A DNA stretch of 64,000 nt from Deroplatys truncata (lineage: Eukaryota > Arthropoda > Insecta > Mantodea > Mantidae): NCBI GenBank assembly GCA_030765065.1, contig CM060984.1:103583488-103647487 (forward strand), read 5' to 3'. The notes under the pieces were generated by a model. It did not search any database. It worked only from the letters and a program-made list of their open reading frames with translations, and was not told the origin of the DNA. Positions 11,838 through 21,641 of the stretch are shown piece after piece; position 1 is the first letter of the stretch, and each line of letters opens with the position of its first letter. The translations under genes were made by a program, and so were the position numbers.

Positions 11838-12868
11838 TAAACTAACTTAAAATTCATAGGCATGGGATTATATCCAATCATTTAACATTTTCACTCAGTT
11901 GTAAAATGGCGATTTCTTACGGCGATAACGATTTTCAGGTAGATAGTATTATGAATTGGAGACTAGCAGAAGGCCCGTTACCTTGGAATTTCATTTTCTG
12001 TCATTGCTTCCCTTTTCTTGGAGGCATTTAGATACACAATCCAAAGCAGGAGTGGCGTAAATAACTTCCTTACCAGAGTCCCAGAATTAGTCAACCTGCT
12101 TCATACTATAATACAGATGAAAATGAGGGAAACCGCCATCCTGAGAGGGAAGTGGAGGTGAGGGTTCAAATCTAATAACAAATCCAACTTCGTCATCCCT
12201 AACCCAGTATATGGAACATTTAAGTGTGCTGGCAGCTAAGCGAATTTTAATGTTTGCCGAAATCTCTTGCTTTAACTCTTGAAAGTGAAGTCTAGAAATA
12301 AATGTCCATAACATTTCAACATTTTTTGTGACCACCCTAATTTCCATCTTCAAAGGTTTAATGACATCACAAGTTAAGTAGGGTCGCAAGGGAACCAGGG
12401 TTTCTCTTTGCAGTCGTTGTTATTAGCAGATTTGAGATGAAGTATCAAAATCATAAATTTTATATTGCTGGTTACCTTGCTTTCCTTGCTGGCGCTGTTA
12501 ACTTAGCATCTACATTGTCCAGATGCGTTATTATATATTTCAAGACATGTTACGCTTTATTAAAATGCCACTTTGCAATTCTTGTTTCATTATGCACACT
12601 CGGTCAATTTAAAACTGGCCGGTGTCTGAGCGCTCGAATGAGTACCTCGGGAGCGCTCGGGACAGCCGGGCTTTGTTCACAAGGCTGCGTGTATTATTGT
12701 AGTAGTTATGATGGGTAACAAAACTATAACCACAAAAGTCTTCCAGAAAATAATTCATACACGAGACTTCAAACAAACAGATGTTTAAACACTGAATATT
12801 TGTAATCAAAACAGACTATTGATTTATTGTTCAAATGGAGCATGGCAAAAGCTCGTTACAAGGACACG
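11838..12868. other. No gene recognised
   Basis: About 1 kb without a recognised repeat. Frames at 12087-12389 (minus, 100 codons) and 12437-12718 (plus, 93 codons) have no motif I recognise and look like chance frames. Confidence 0.55.
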
Positions 12869-12869
12869 C

Positions 12870-12950
12870 CTATTGCAACACTCTTAGCTTAGTGGTAAAG
12901 AATTAACTTACTGTTACCGAGGTTGCAAGTTCAAATCTCGTTGAAACCAC
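12870..12950 (+). repeat. tRNA-like sequence, probable SINE head
   Basis: Contains an A-box-like TAGCTTAGTGGTAAAG and a B-box-like AAGTTCAAATCTC at tRNA-like spacing, directly beside an H element. The B box is imperfect and no cloverleaf is convincing, so a SINE relic is likelier than a tRNA gene. Confidence 0.4.
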
Positions 12951-12957
12951 ACAATCT

Positions 12958-13732
12958 GTTTACTTTTTCTGCGTATAGTAAGAAGGAGAAGTATTGCATT
13001 TCACCCAAAAATTCGAAATCGAGATTCCAAAATCCAAAAAATTCATTTTTAGAAAAAGGCCCGTATATGTGAGTCTGTGTGGATGTGTGTCCGTGAACAG
13101 CATATCTTAAAACCGAAAAGTCGGACCAAACTAGGTATTTAGGTTCAGTATCTTTTAAAGATGGAACATTTTTCGAAAATTTTGATTTTCTCAAAAATGG
13201 CTCTATAGATTTTGATTAAAATATCACATGTTTAAGATATATTCATGGCAAATGACATGAGTTTGATGAATTTTCTGGGAATGTCTCAGAAGTCCTCTTT
13301 ACTCTCAATGACTTTTGCATAACTGGTAAACCGTAAGAGATAGACAAACTTTTACTACATAAAAGATGTAGATCTCGTTAAATCAGAATTTATGTCATAT
13401 ATACTTTTTTGTGGAGCGAACCATTTCCGAGGTATTCCTTGTTATTTGTTTGAAACTTCCAATATGTATACTTTTTCTCAAAGGGGAATTAGTTATTCGT
13501 TTTTTTATGTCCTGGACATGCAAAGAGAATAGAATAGTTCACATAGCAACCAGCTGTTAAAAGATGTGACTATCGCTTAAAGCCTACCATATTCCCCTTG
13601 CACCTACAAGAAAGTTAGCAAATGTTTATCTCGATTAACATGACGTAGATGGAGATTAAGCGTTTGAAAAAATAGTTTGTACAGGATTAGAGAAAGTCAT
13701 GTGACTGTAACACATCAGATTTTTTTCCCCTT
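12958..13732 (+). mobile_element. H-family dispersed element, copy 2, both ends present
   Basis: Runs from TTTACTTTTTCTGCGTATAG, through CACCCAAAAATTCGA and GGAACATTTTTCGAAAATTT, to ATTAGAGAAAGTCATGTG and AACACATCAGATTTTTTT. It is almost full length. The outer flanks are T-rich. It lies directly after the tRNA-like sequence. Confidence 0.8.
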
Positions 13733-14848
13733 TCAGTTTAAATACATGAGTAAAAATAAAACGTGTTTTCTTCATTTGTTACGTATGTGGCGTTTATTTA
13801 GTCCGTCATACCAGTAGATGGCGACCTTAGCATTAATCTTTGGTGGAGATTTCATACTCACTAAGTTTAATTTTATATCCACAAATATTACCATGGTTGT
13901 AATTATATTTGTAAGTAAAAGAAGTAACACAAGCAATATTATTTAAGTATGTTGCAATAAAACGAGTGGTAAAAAGACATCTATCCACAGCATCGAACTC
14001 GAGCTGCTTGCGTAGAGGTTAAGTCGCTTAACTACTGCTCCACGTCATGCACCCTGTGAGCGCAGCCCAAATCAGTGCCTTGTGCCTTGTATACGTGCTA
14101 TGTAGTTAGCCAAAGCGACGCACAGAGGTTGGCGTGCACTCATTCGAAGGGACTTTCAAAACATTTGACTGCTCAAGAGACCGGCTGCCATATGGTGGTG
14201 TCAGACAACTAAATGATGTGTGACGTCAACGATCAGATGTCTTCTTGCTCCCGACTTTTTGCTAGGAAGTCAGTGAAGTATGGAGCAGGTGAGGCAAGCG
14301 GAAATGGTAGATGCTATTAGCGAAAGACTGCCATTCCCCAACTCCTTATGACGAATCCCAGAAACGATGTTATGTCACAGGAGTATAATACTTCACACGC
14401 AATTTAGTTGTCTGACTCCCTATGACTATGCTAAGTTTTGTAACCGACATGGTATCTACGGTGTTGAAAATTATAACAATTGGTTTACATTGCTAGTCTA
14501 ATTTCTGTGATTAAGAAGCCATCCATGAGCAAGAATGCTTGTAAATTGATTGTCCAAAATAGTATTGGTTGCAATTACCTCTTGACCAACGTTAAAGAGA
14601 AGAAATTGGCAATTCACGACAAGGATTTTCCAGAAACACCTAGGGATAAGCGTCCTGCCACCCCCTCCAAAAAGAAAAACATATAAAATGTTGGGAAAAT
14701 ATTTTTGTTAAGTTTAGAAAGTAATAGCACACTCAAAGGTCGGGCGTAGCTTTTTGTAGTGTGTTTTCCAGTTTTAAGGAGAAGGTGGCTGTTTGCATAC
14801 CCTGCTCGAGCTAATGAGTCATCAGACTCCTGTTTCTTTTCGGAACAT
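13733..14848. other. No gene recognised; possible tRNA-like relic near 13995-14055
   Basis: On the minus strand GGAGCAGTAGTTAAG followed by GAGTTCGATGC at about 13995-14045 is weakly A/B-box-like. Frame 14480-14686 (68 codons, lysine-rich end) has no recognised match. Confidence 0.45.
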
Positions 14849-14860
14849 GTTTTGACAGTA

Positions 14861-15154
14861 AATTGAAATTGAATTTTATTTATGGACGCTCTTTAACTGC
14901 TGTGGTTCTTAGCGTCCCATTCTATATTGGACGTGAAAGATCGGTAATTTTGCTCAGAGGCCTCTTTATCAGGCTTGAGGTTCTTTTACGTGCCGTAAAT
15001 CTACGACACGGGACCACCGGCTTCACTTCCCTTCCGAAGGAAGCCGTGCTAAGGATTTTTACGCCCGAAAATATCCATCGCCGTCCGCCGGGTTTGAACC
15101 CGCGACCTTGGGAACTAGAGGCTAGCACGGTACCACTAGTCCACGGAGGACGAC
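14861..15154 (-). mobile_element. tRNA-derived SINE, family S2, with target duplication
   Basis: On the minus strand it opens with a tRNA-like head: CCTCCGTGGACTAGTGGTAC (A box), then GCGGGTTCAAACCCGGCGG (B box). The body includes CCTTCGGAAGGGAAGTGAAG and ends near GAATGGGACGCTAAGAACC. The direct repeat GTTTTGACAGTA lies on both sides (14849-14860 and 15155-15166), so the insertion boundaries are clear. A second copy lies at 57560-57790. The plus-strand frame over it is a shadow. Confidence 0.88.
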
Positions 15155-15166
15155 GTTTTGACAGTA

Positions 15167-15532
15167 GTTATTCTGACAGGGTTATCTACCTTGTCAATTT
15201 AAAGAATGGAATACCTAGCTACTTCACCTCTTATCTTTCACGTAACTGACATTTCATTATCCTCCTCATGCTTTCCATGGATTCATTAACACTGCTGGTA
15301 CTAAGGGTTGTTGCACCTCTATCTGCTTCGCGAAACGAATAATGCAGAGTATTTTTTAAGCATACTCATTGTTTTTTTTTCTTTCATCCCCCCCCCCTTT
15401 TTTGACTAACATGACCATTCACCTGTTTCCTTTTTATCAGTTGATTTTTCTTTTTTTCTTCTGTGTTTCACCGCACACTGAAACAAACACCTATGCCCAA
15501 GGCAACACTCGAACTATCAGTTTCCTTAGCCT
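15167..15532. other. No gene recognised; T- and C-rich
   Basis: Pyrimidine-rich stretch with T and C runs near 15369-15400. Nothing else recognised. Confidence 0.6.
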
Positions 15533-16055
15533 TAGTAAAGTTACTGACAAACGGAGGGACCACCAGAACCGCAACGGCCTTTTTGCTTATACCTAGTCCC
15601 TGGTAGGAAGGGAGGGTGGGAGGGATGAGGAAAGAGACCCGAAGGGCAACCAGATCTGGATGACGCAAGCATATATATATAAAACGAAGCACCATTTACT
15701 GTTACAATTTCAGTATTTGAGTCAACTTTTTTGTCGCTCTGGGGCGGGACCCACTAGGAGACGATCACTCTAAGAGTGGACACCCACCCCTAGCCATGAC
15801 CCAGCAAACATCGTCGCATAGTCTTACAACCTTGACGATGTCAAGGAAGATGATAGATACAGAAAATCAGAGGCAGAAGAATCGTGGTAGGAAATGAAAC
15901 ACCCAGCATTCGCCTACCGACCCGGAGAAACCCTAAAAATCCATAGGCCAGAGTTTTCGGTCACCGGGATCGAACCCGGGATTTTACGAATGCGAGTTGC
16001 ACACGTTGCCGCGGCGATACCTCGCTCCTTACCCTTGGTGCTCTGTGGCGAAGAG
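15533..16055 (-). mobile_element. tRNA-derived SINE, family S1
   Basis: The head on the minus strand at about 15975-16055 has GAGCGAGGTATCGCCGCGGC (A-box region) and CCCGGGTTCGATCCCGGTGA (B box). The body is about 430 bp, and the 3' end at the left keeps the family segment complementary to AACGGCC and AGTAAAGTT. S1 copies elsewhere: 28015-29400, 33940-34425, 37560-38445, 44016-44594, 45795-46335, 50983-52495 and a head at 60510-60672. The 3' tail of the best copy is built of ACCTTT units. Confidence 0.8.
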
Positions 16056-16489
16056 ATTATGGATTGGAATCTCGCCTAGGGCATGAAGTTTTATCTATGT
16101 AAATGTGCTAATGGTTGTGTGTATGTGTGTTTTAGTGTGTAGGTGGGGACATGAGCCAGATGCAATAACAAAAGGAAAGGGGTAATAGAGAGAAAAATAC
16201 CAGAACAAACACTGAGGTAAAACTAAGATAAAATGAGTAACCGAAAGAAAAGAAATCTGATGCGTTGTATTCGCATGGCTTTCTCCACTCACTCTTCTAT
16301 AAACATACTTGCAAAAGGCTATTATTCGAGCTACTTCTTGTTTATCTAGATAAACTTTCAATTAATATTTACACATTTCATTGTACGATAAAATAGGTAA
16401 AGTCAGATTTTTAAACAACCTGTCGCTACATGTTGGCTTAGAAATTCCACGCTCTCTATAAGACTACGAGAAAAAATGAATAACAAATA
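16056..16489. other. No gene recognised
   Basis: Short unassigned stretch between a SINE and an H element. GT-rich near 16115-16145. Confidence 0.55.
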
Positions 16490-16975
16490 GGTATTTTAAA
16501 ATTCAAACCAAGAACAAGGAATACCTTGGAACTTTTTAACTTTGGAAAAAACATTTGACAATTTAACGAGATGTACATTTATTGTTTAGCCCGATTTTAT
16601 CTTATCTCTTACTGTTTACCGATTATGCCAAAGTCATTCAGAATGAAGAGGGTTTCAGAGGTTACTCCCAGAGAAAATTCAAGTTATTTCTACACCTTAT
16701 TTGTCGTAAAAATATCTTAAACATATATTTTAATTAAAACGTTACAGGCATTTTCGACAAATTCAAAGCTTTTGAAAAATTTTCCATGTAAAGCGCAGTT
16801 TGGGGTGACGAATTTTCTAGAGAATCTTTGTGCCACATCCTTGAAAGAAGCTGAATTTAAATACGAAGTTTGGTATTTGTAAGACTTTTCGATTTTGAGA
16901 GGTTGTCTATGGTTACGCTGCTCGCACGTACATAAATGCACCTTTTTCTAAAAAAAATAACTTTTTTTATTAAGA
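16490..16975 (-). mobile_element. H-family dispersed element, copy 3, truncated
   Basis: Keeps the internal conserved blocks (AACGAGATGTACATTTATTG, TTTACCGATTATGCC, TTTTGAAAAATTTTCCATG, GAATCTTTGTG) in minus orientation. The typical GTAGAGAAAGT end is missing on the right; the copy ends in the CACCTTTTTCTAAAAA region. Confidence 0.7.
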
Positions 16976-17084
16976 CGGTGTGCTACAGAAACTACACAGA
17001 AAAGGCAAACCTCCGCCTAGGTGTAGGTAAATTTTGCATCCACTCAAAAGTCGTCGTCGTTTCTAATGCTCCCTTTAGTATGAG

Positions 17085-17375
17085 ACATGACCTTCGGGGG
17101 TCACCTCATTCCACCAAGCAATCGCTGGGCCCATTTTTGAGGTGGAGGCACCGAGCGGGCGGAGTCCGTTACCTCCGATGGTAGGGCGATGATAAGAATG
17201 GGGGTGGAATGAGAGGACCTACAGCTTCTACCGTAGACTTCGAACCACATGGGTCCTTAGTTTACATGGGCAAGTCAGATCTGAAGGCATTGAGGGCGCC
17301 AATCCAGGGCCGGAAATTGAACCCGGACCCTCAGTTCGAGATCCCGAAACGACACCACTGCTCTACTCCGGCGCC
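17085..17375 (-). mobile_element. tRNA-derived SINE, family S3
   Basis: The minus-strand head GAGGCGCCGGAGTAGAGCAG (A box region) and GGTCCGGGTTCAATTTCCGG (B box) lie at about 17300-17375. The body to the left includes CTCATTCCACC near 17104-17115 (plus strand). No clear target duplication was found. Confidence 0.7.
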
Positions 17376-17531
17376 TCTCACCCAAATGTTATGTGTTACA
17401 AAATCATAATCTCCGGCCTTTAGTTGGACACAACATGCCCGCTGCCACTATTGCAATCCTTGATATTAAGATTAAAAGCTTTGAAATATCTGCATTGACT
17501 GCATATTTATGAAATAATATATCAGCATATA

Positions 17532-18023
17532 CAGGGTTATTCAAAAAGAAGGACCAGATTTTACATATTCATTTTTAATGAACGACAATAGATAGCGACA
17601 TATACGACACATCATTGAATAGAGGAAAGTTCAAAGTTTTAAGCCTCACCTATTAGTTCTATTCAGTGCCTACAGCGGCGCTGTGTCTGTTTATGAGAAA
17701 ATGGCGACACCACAGGAAAAGTTGTTTTTGTGCTGCATTATGCAAAGAGTTGTTTCATTGCAGCGCACATTTCGTTGTAAGTTCAACAATGAGCCGCCTC
17801 GTCATAAACAATTTACAATTGATACAATAAATTCGTAGATGATTGCGTGTGCAAACGGAAAAGCACTGGTCCTCCTCGCATAACTAATGGTGCTCGTTTT
17901 GAACACATAAAATAAAATTTTAAACTTTTCTCTATTCAGTGATATATCGCATGTGTCACCATCTATTGTCGTTCATTAGAAATAAATATTTAAACTCTGT
18001 TCCTTCTTTTTGAATAACCCTGT
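17532..18023 (+). mobile_element. Tc1/mariner-like MITE with a transposase N-terminal remnant
   Basis: Both ends begin CAGGGTTATTCAAAAAGAAG (the right one as reverse complement) and the inverted repeats align for about 110 bp, including AATGAACGACAATAGATxG. TA flanks both ends (17530-17531, 18024-18025), the Tc1/mariner target. Between the repeats, a plus-strand frame from ATG 17701 reads MATPQEKLF, QRTFRCKFNNEPP and later CANGKALV. That is the helix-turn-helix start of a transposase-like family widespread in insects (typically MATPQEKA..., TFRxKFxxxPP). It breaks within about 65 codons at an in-frame stop, and no DDE catalytic region remains. The copy is non-autonomous, derived by internal deletion. 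Confidence 0.85.
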
Positions 18024-18025
18024 AT

Positions 18026-18904
18026 ATAAAATATCAAATAGTTCGTTTTGGAAACAAAATAACTGGAACTCTCAATATAGATTTTCTCTTAATTTCCAAA
18101 ATAAAGAAGAGGAAAGAGAAAAAGTTTCTAAAATTTCTTGGTAGTTTTCTAACTGAGCTCGAACCCCGGCCCATCCGGTGTACCGAAATTTTGAGACCTC
18201 GTAGCAGAACAAAGGAAAGATGAAGCGCAAAGTGAACAATAGAATGGGAGGAAGAAAGCCAAAGAAAGAAAAGCGAGTGGGGACATAAAGGAAGAAGGAA
18301 CTGAAAGGGCAAGGAAATGAAGCAGGGAGGTAGCGGTCGAGTCGGAAAATTAAACAACCTGTTGCACAATAGCCCTCTTCCTGGAGACCCTAGGCACAGA
18401 ATGAATTTGGTTCTAATAAAATCATCCACCTCTTTTTCAGAGTTAATGCAAAGAGTTTTCTATATTCTCCTGCCACGACCTCCTACTCGTCTCGCTTCTT
18501 ACATATCCATAACAGTATAAAACCTTCAGAAACGGCTCTCTTTAAAAACACTGCAAACTTGCCGTAAGATCCAAGGAAACATGTTCATCGAACTACAGCG
18601 CTCATATGGCGTTTATGTGACATAGACCCATTAATGTTTCAGGGACACCATTGGAAATAATCACGTTTGATTAACTGATAATAATCATTACCTATACAAC
18701 AAGAAGAAAATTATCAAATAATTAAATCTCCTCGTGGCAACTATGTCACAGATTCTTTATGCAGTGGTTTATACGTCACCTAATTTTGGGAAATTCAAAA
18801 CAACAAGGTTGCTGTACTATTCAATCTTCATTAGAAGAAAATAACAGTAGATTTTGGAAAAATTCGAAGAAAATAAAAAACAACTTGTGGAAAAGTTTTA
18901 TGTG
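18026..18904. other. No gene recognised; purine-rich patch and weak tRNA-like relic
   Basis: Purine-rich plus strand at about 18085-18320. On the minus strand CCGGGGTTCGAGCTCAG near 18153-18168 resembles a B box without a clear A box. Frames in this stretch are low-complexity. Confidence 0.5.
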
Positions 18905-19232
18905 TGAATGAATGAATATTTATTTACATACGGTATACATAGCTTTCTATAATCGCACGGGTCCACAGATCGTACCTGCTGTTATAATACACAGAATAAT
19001 AAAAAAGATTAATAATAATAATAGTAATAATAAAAGGAAACGACAACAAGTAGAAGGAAACCAGAAAACAATTACCACCACAAGAAAGCACTATTGCTCG
19101 AAAAATTAAAACATTTAAATAGCATCTTAAATATCCACAACCCTCAAAAAAGCGGTACACCGTTTTCCGATACATTATTACACCCAAAGAACAATTAAGA
19201 GAATATATACAGCACACTAACAATAAGTGAAC
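18905..19232 (-). mobile_element. LINE 3' UTR, terminal part (family Z)
   Basis: The minus strand ends at the left in TAAATAAATATTCATTCATTC, the 3' tail. About 165 bp at 19066-19232 match 25893-26060, where the same sequence continues into LINE coding sequence. So this is the 3' end of a Z-family LINE, separated from its 5' part by an H element and by G2. Confidence 0.75.
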
Positions 19233-19448
19233 AAATCTGATGTGTTACACTCACACGACTTTCTCTACTCTTGTACAAACTATTTTTACAAACGCTTATA
19301 CTCCATATGCCTCATGTTAATCGAGATGTTAATCTTATTGCTAATTTTCTTGTAGGTACAAGGGGAATATGGTAGGCCTTAAGCGATAGTCAAATCTTTT
19401 AAGAGCTGGTTGCTATGTGGCGCATTCCATTCTCTTTACATGTCCAGT
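19233..19448 (-). mobile_element. H-family dispersed element, copy 4, left part
   Basis: Begins AAATCTGATGTGTTACACTC, then ACTTTCTCTACTCTTG, the family far end in minus orientation, and runs to CTCTTTACATGTCCAGT. There G2 is inserted. The remainder lies at 25258-25890. Confidence 0.85.
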
Positions 19449-20364
19449 TGACGCTGACCTCTGACTCATCAGCTGTGGTGTTCCTGGCAGTTGCTTCAAT
19501 GGACTCAGAGTCCTGGGTTCGTGGTTTGGATGGCAGGGATTTGGGATTTGATTCGGTAGAGCTGAGGTTCTTGTTTTTCAGGGGTGGTGACACTGCCTTG
19601 ATGAGATTAATAATACTGCCGGAGAAGTTTGGGTGATATCTTTATTTTGTTACGTAGATTCCTATCTGGTCAACCCGCCACCTTCGTCGTCGAAACCACT
19701 GTTATTCTTATTACTCTCGAAGTCGCTACTTATGTGTTTCTCCGACTAGCCCTCGAATTGCCTAGATTTCACAACTTCACTTTTACGCTATAAATCTTCT
19801 GATTATTTTGTTCTAATTCTATTTCGTCGCGTCCTCGTGGTTAATTTGTACCGGAATGTGCCTCGGCCGTTGTCATGGTTAGTTTGTCCCCAAAAGTCTC
19901 GGCGTGTCTTTCCTCCTTCACGCCTTTCGCCAAACTGTAGAATTTTCCCCTCTCCCTTTCTTAAGTTTCGTTCTGTTTTAAGTTCAAAACGTATCATGTG
20001 ATGCCTACGCGATCTTTCGATTGGCTATAATTTTTGTTTCATGATTTTTTTTGTTATTGGCTACCCCCACGTGACAACTTTCACATCTGCTTCTCACAGC
20101 TTATTTTGAGTTTTAAAATCTTCTCCCGAACATTCTTAGATTGTAGATAAGGCACGTCTACTTCCTCACCCTTTTAAGCCTTGAAAACCGTTGTAAACCC
20201 TGTCCGAGCCAAAAGTATAAAGGCGAGACTTCCGGTATGCAGGTTCGTTGACCATCGCAGGTAAAATACCTCTGCTTCGAGGGACAACTTTGTTTCTCTG
20301 TCTTCCCGACAAAACCCATTCCTAACATGAATTCAGCACATTTTCGTCGCTATGTTCGATCGTA

Positions 20365-20431
<67 letters not shown>

Positions 20432-20458
20432 TCTCCTGGGTCTCGATAACCAGCTTCA
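19449..20458 (-). repeat. 3' LTR of G2
   Basis: Plus strand runs from TGACGCTGACC to CCAGCTTCA. It contains an (ATT)n microsatellite at about 20365-20431. In the sense (minus) direction, CAAAATAAAGATATC near 19639-19653 can serve as polyadenylation signal and AGCCAAT boxes lie near 20030 and 20060. In the antisense direction AAGTATAAAGGC lies near 20213-20224. Confidence 0.95.
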
Positions 20459-20863
20459 TATGCCCTGACGGTAAATTTATCATCGGACCTTTAGGTTGGA
20501 TGATGGGTTTATCGTTAATGTCCCATCTAAGCTAATCTAAAGTCCCTCTCTCCCTCTATTCCTTTCATTTATCATTTTATTTATTTGTTCATACGTTTGC
20601 TTAGTGGCTTACGACGATTTGATGGCGAGCCCACCGTTACACATTTATTCTGTTCACAATACATTTCAATCACTGAACACAATACAATTTCAAATTTGAC
20701 ACAAGTATTTTTTTTTTACAAAATACAGAAAAACAATCTACATAATATCTGGCCGTCAACAACCAGGCTACAAAACATTTATATTTTAGGAATCTGTTTA
20801 TACACACAATACATTCTGCAAACAAAATTTTTTTTTTTAATTTAATTACACATCTTAGTTCCA

Positions 20864-20900
<37 letters not shown>

Positions 20901-21161
20901 CACTTTACATACAATACTGGTTTTCTGGAAGCTATTAGCAGCCTCCACACTCAAGACCCCTTTTGGTACCTTTTTTGCCAGGTATACATTCTGTCCGGTT
21001 TTCTTACTCTATGTCATTAACATCGTGAATGTCAAGCACACTGTTTTAACAGGACATTGCTATCCCGAAGCTACCAATTTGTTTGTAAACAATGTTCGCA
21101 TACTATGACTTTTCTTACTCGTGTTCCGAGTGCGTTTGTACATTTTCCCTATCCGACTCTA
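20459..21161 (-). other. G2 internal non-coding region with (CT)n tract
   Basis: Lies between the 151-aa frame and the 3' LTR. A CT/GA microsatellite occupies about 20867-20898. No polypurine tract of convincing quality is seen next to the LTR edge; the adjacent minus-strand sequence is CCGTCAGGGCATA. No pol motif in any frame. Confidence 0.7.
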
Positions 21162-21617
21162 CTAAATTTCATTGACCCTGCTTAAATGGACGATTGGAGT
21201 TGATATACCCTGTCCCCGAAGGTTTGTGATATCCGATAAGGACCTTTCCAACACATATGCATTCGTCTGTATTCCTTCTTTCTCTTGATGGTTTAAGCAG
21301 TCTGTTGATGCTACATATTCGCGTATACCTGATAGGGTCATGTTTTGATCACTGACTACCTGCAAGTCGTCCGGTCTCTCACCGAAATAAACATTTTCAT
21401 TTTCTGTGTTTAACTCACAATACTGGGGTGCTTGACCTACTTCCGATTCATCAGCTGACTGCAGAGGCGTGTCGTTAAGATCTCTCCCTTCGCACAGTTG
21501 TTGCGTGAAAATTCTTACCACGTTAATGCCTTTTCCCAATGTGCAAATATTCAATAAAAATGGTTCTTCTGGTATTTTTGTTCTCGTTCCCTGTGTAATG
21601 CGAGAACCTGCGCGCAT
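21162..21617 (-). CDS. Unrecognised 151-aa frame downstream of G2 gag
   Basis: Starts 24 bp after the gag stop in the same orientation. It is acidic and polar (contains DESEVGQAPQYCE and NVYFGERPDD), with no catalytic motif, membrane segment or zinc motif seen. By position it could be a leftover of the gag-pol junction or pre-protease region, or a small accessory protein; its sequence supports neither firmly. The element is young, so an open frame of this length could persist without selection. Confidence 0.45.
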   Translation of the reverse strand: MRAGSRITQGTRTKIPEEPFLLNICTLGKGINVVRIFTQQLCEGRDLNDTPLQSADESEVGQAPQYCELNTENENVYFGERPDDLQVVSDQNMTLSGIREYVASTDCLNHQEKEGIQTNAYVLERSLSDITNLRGQGISTPIVHLSRVNEI

Positions 21618-21641
21618 TCTCCGAGGTTGAGCCTGGGAACG

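Noticed and set aside
14863-15249. 128-codon plus frame
   Set aside because: Runs over the S2 SINE antisense to its head, and part repeats at 57560-57790.
15960-16055. tRNA gene candidates at SINE heads (also at 14861, 17300, 26770, 44016, 45795, 60600)
   Set aside because: A and B boxes are present but each is joined to a repeated SINE body and lacks a convincing complete cloverleaf.
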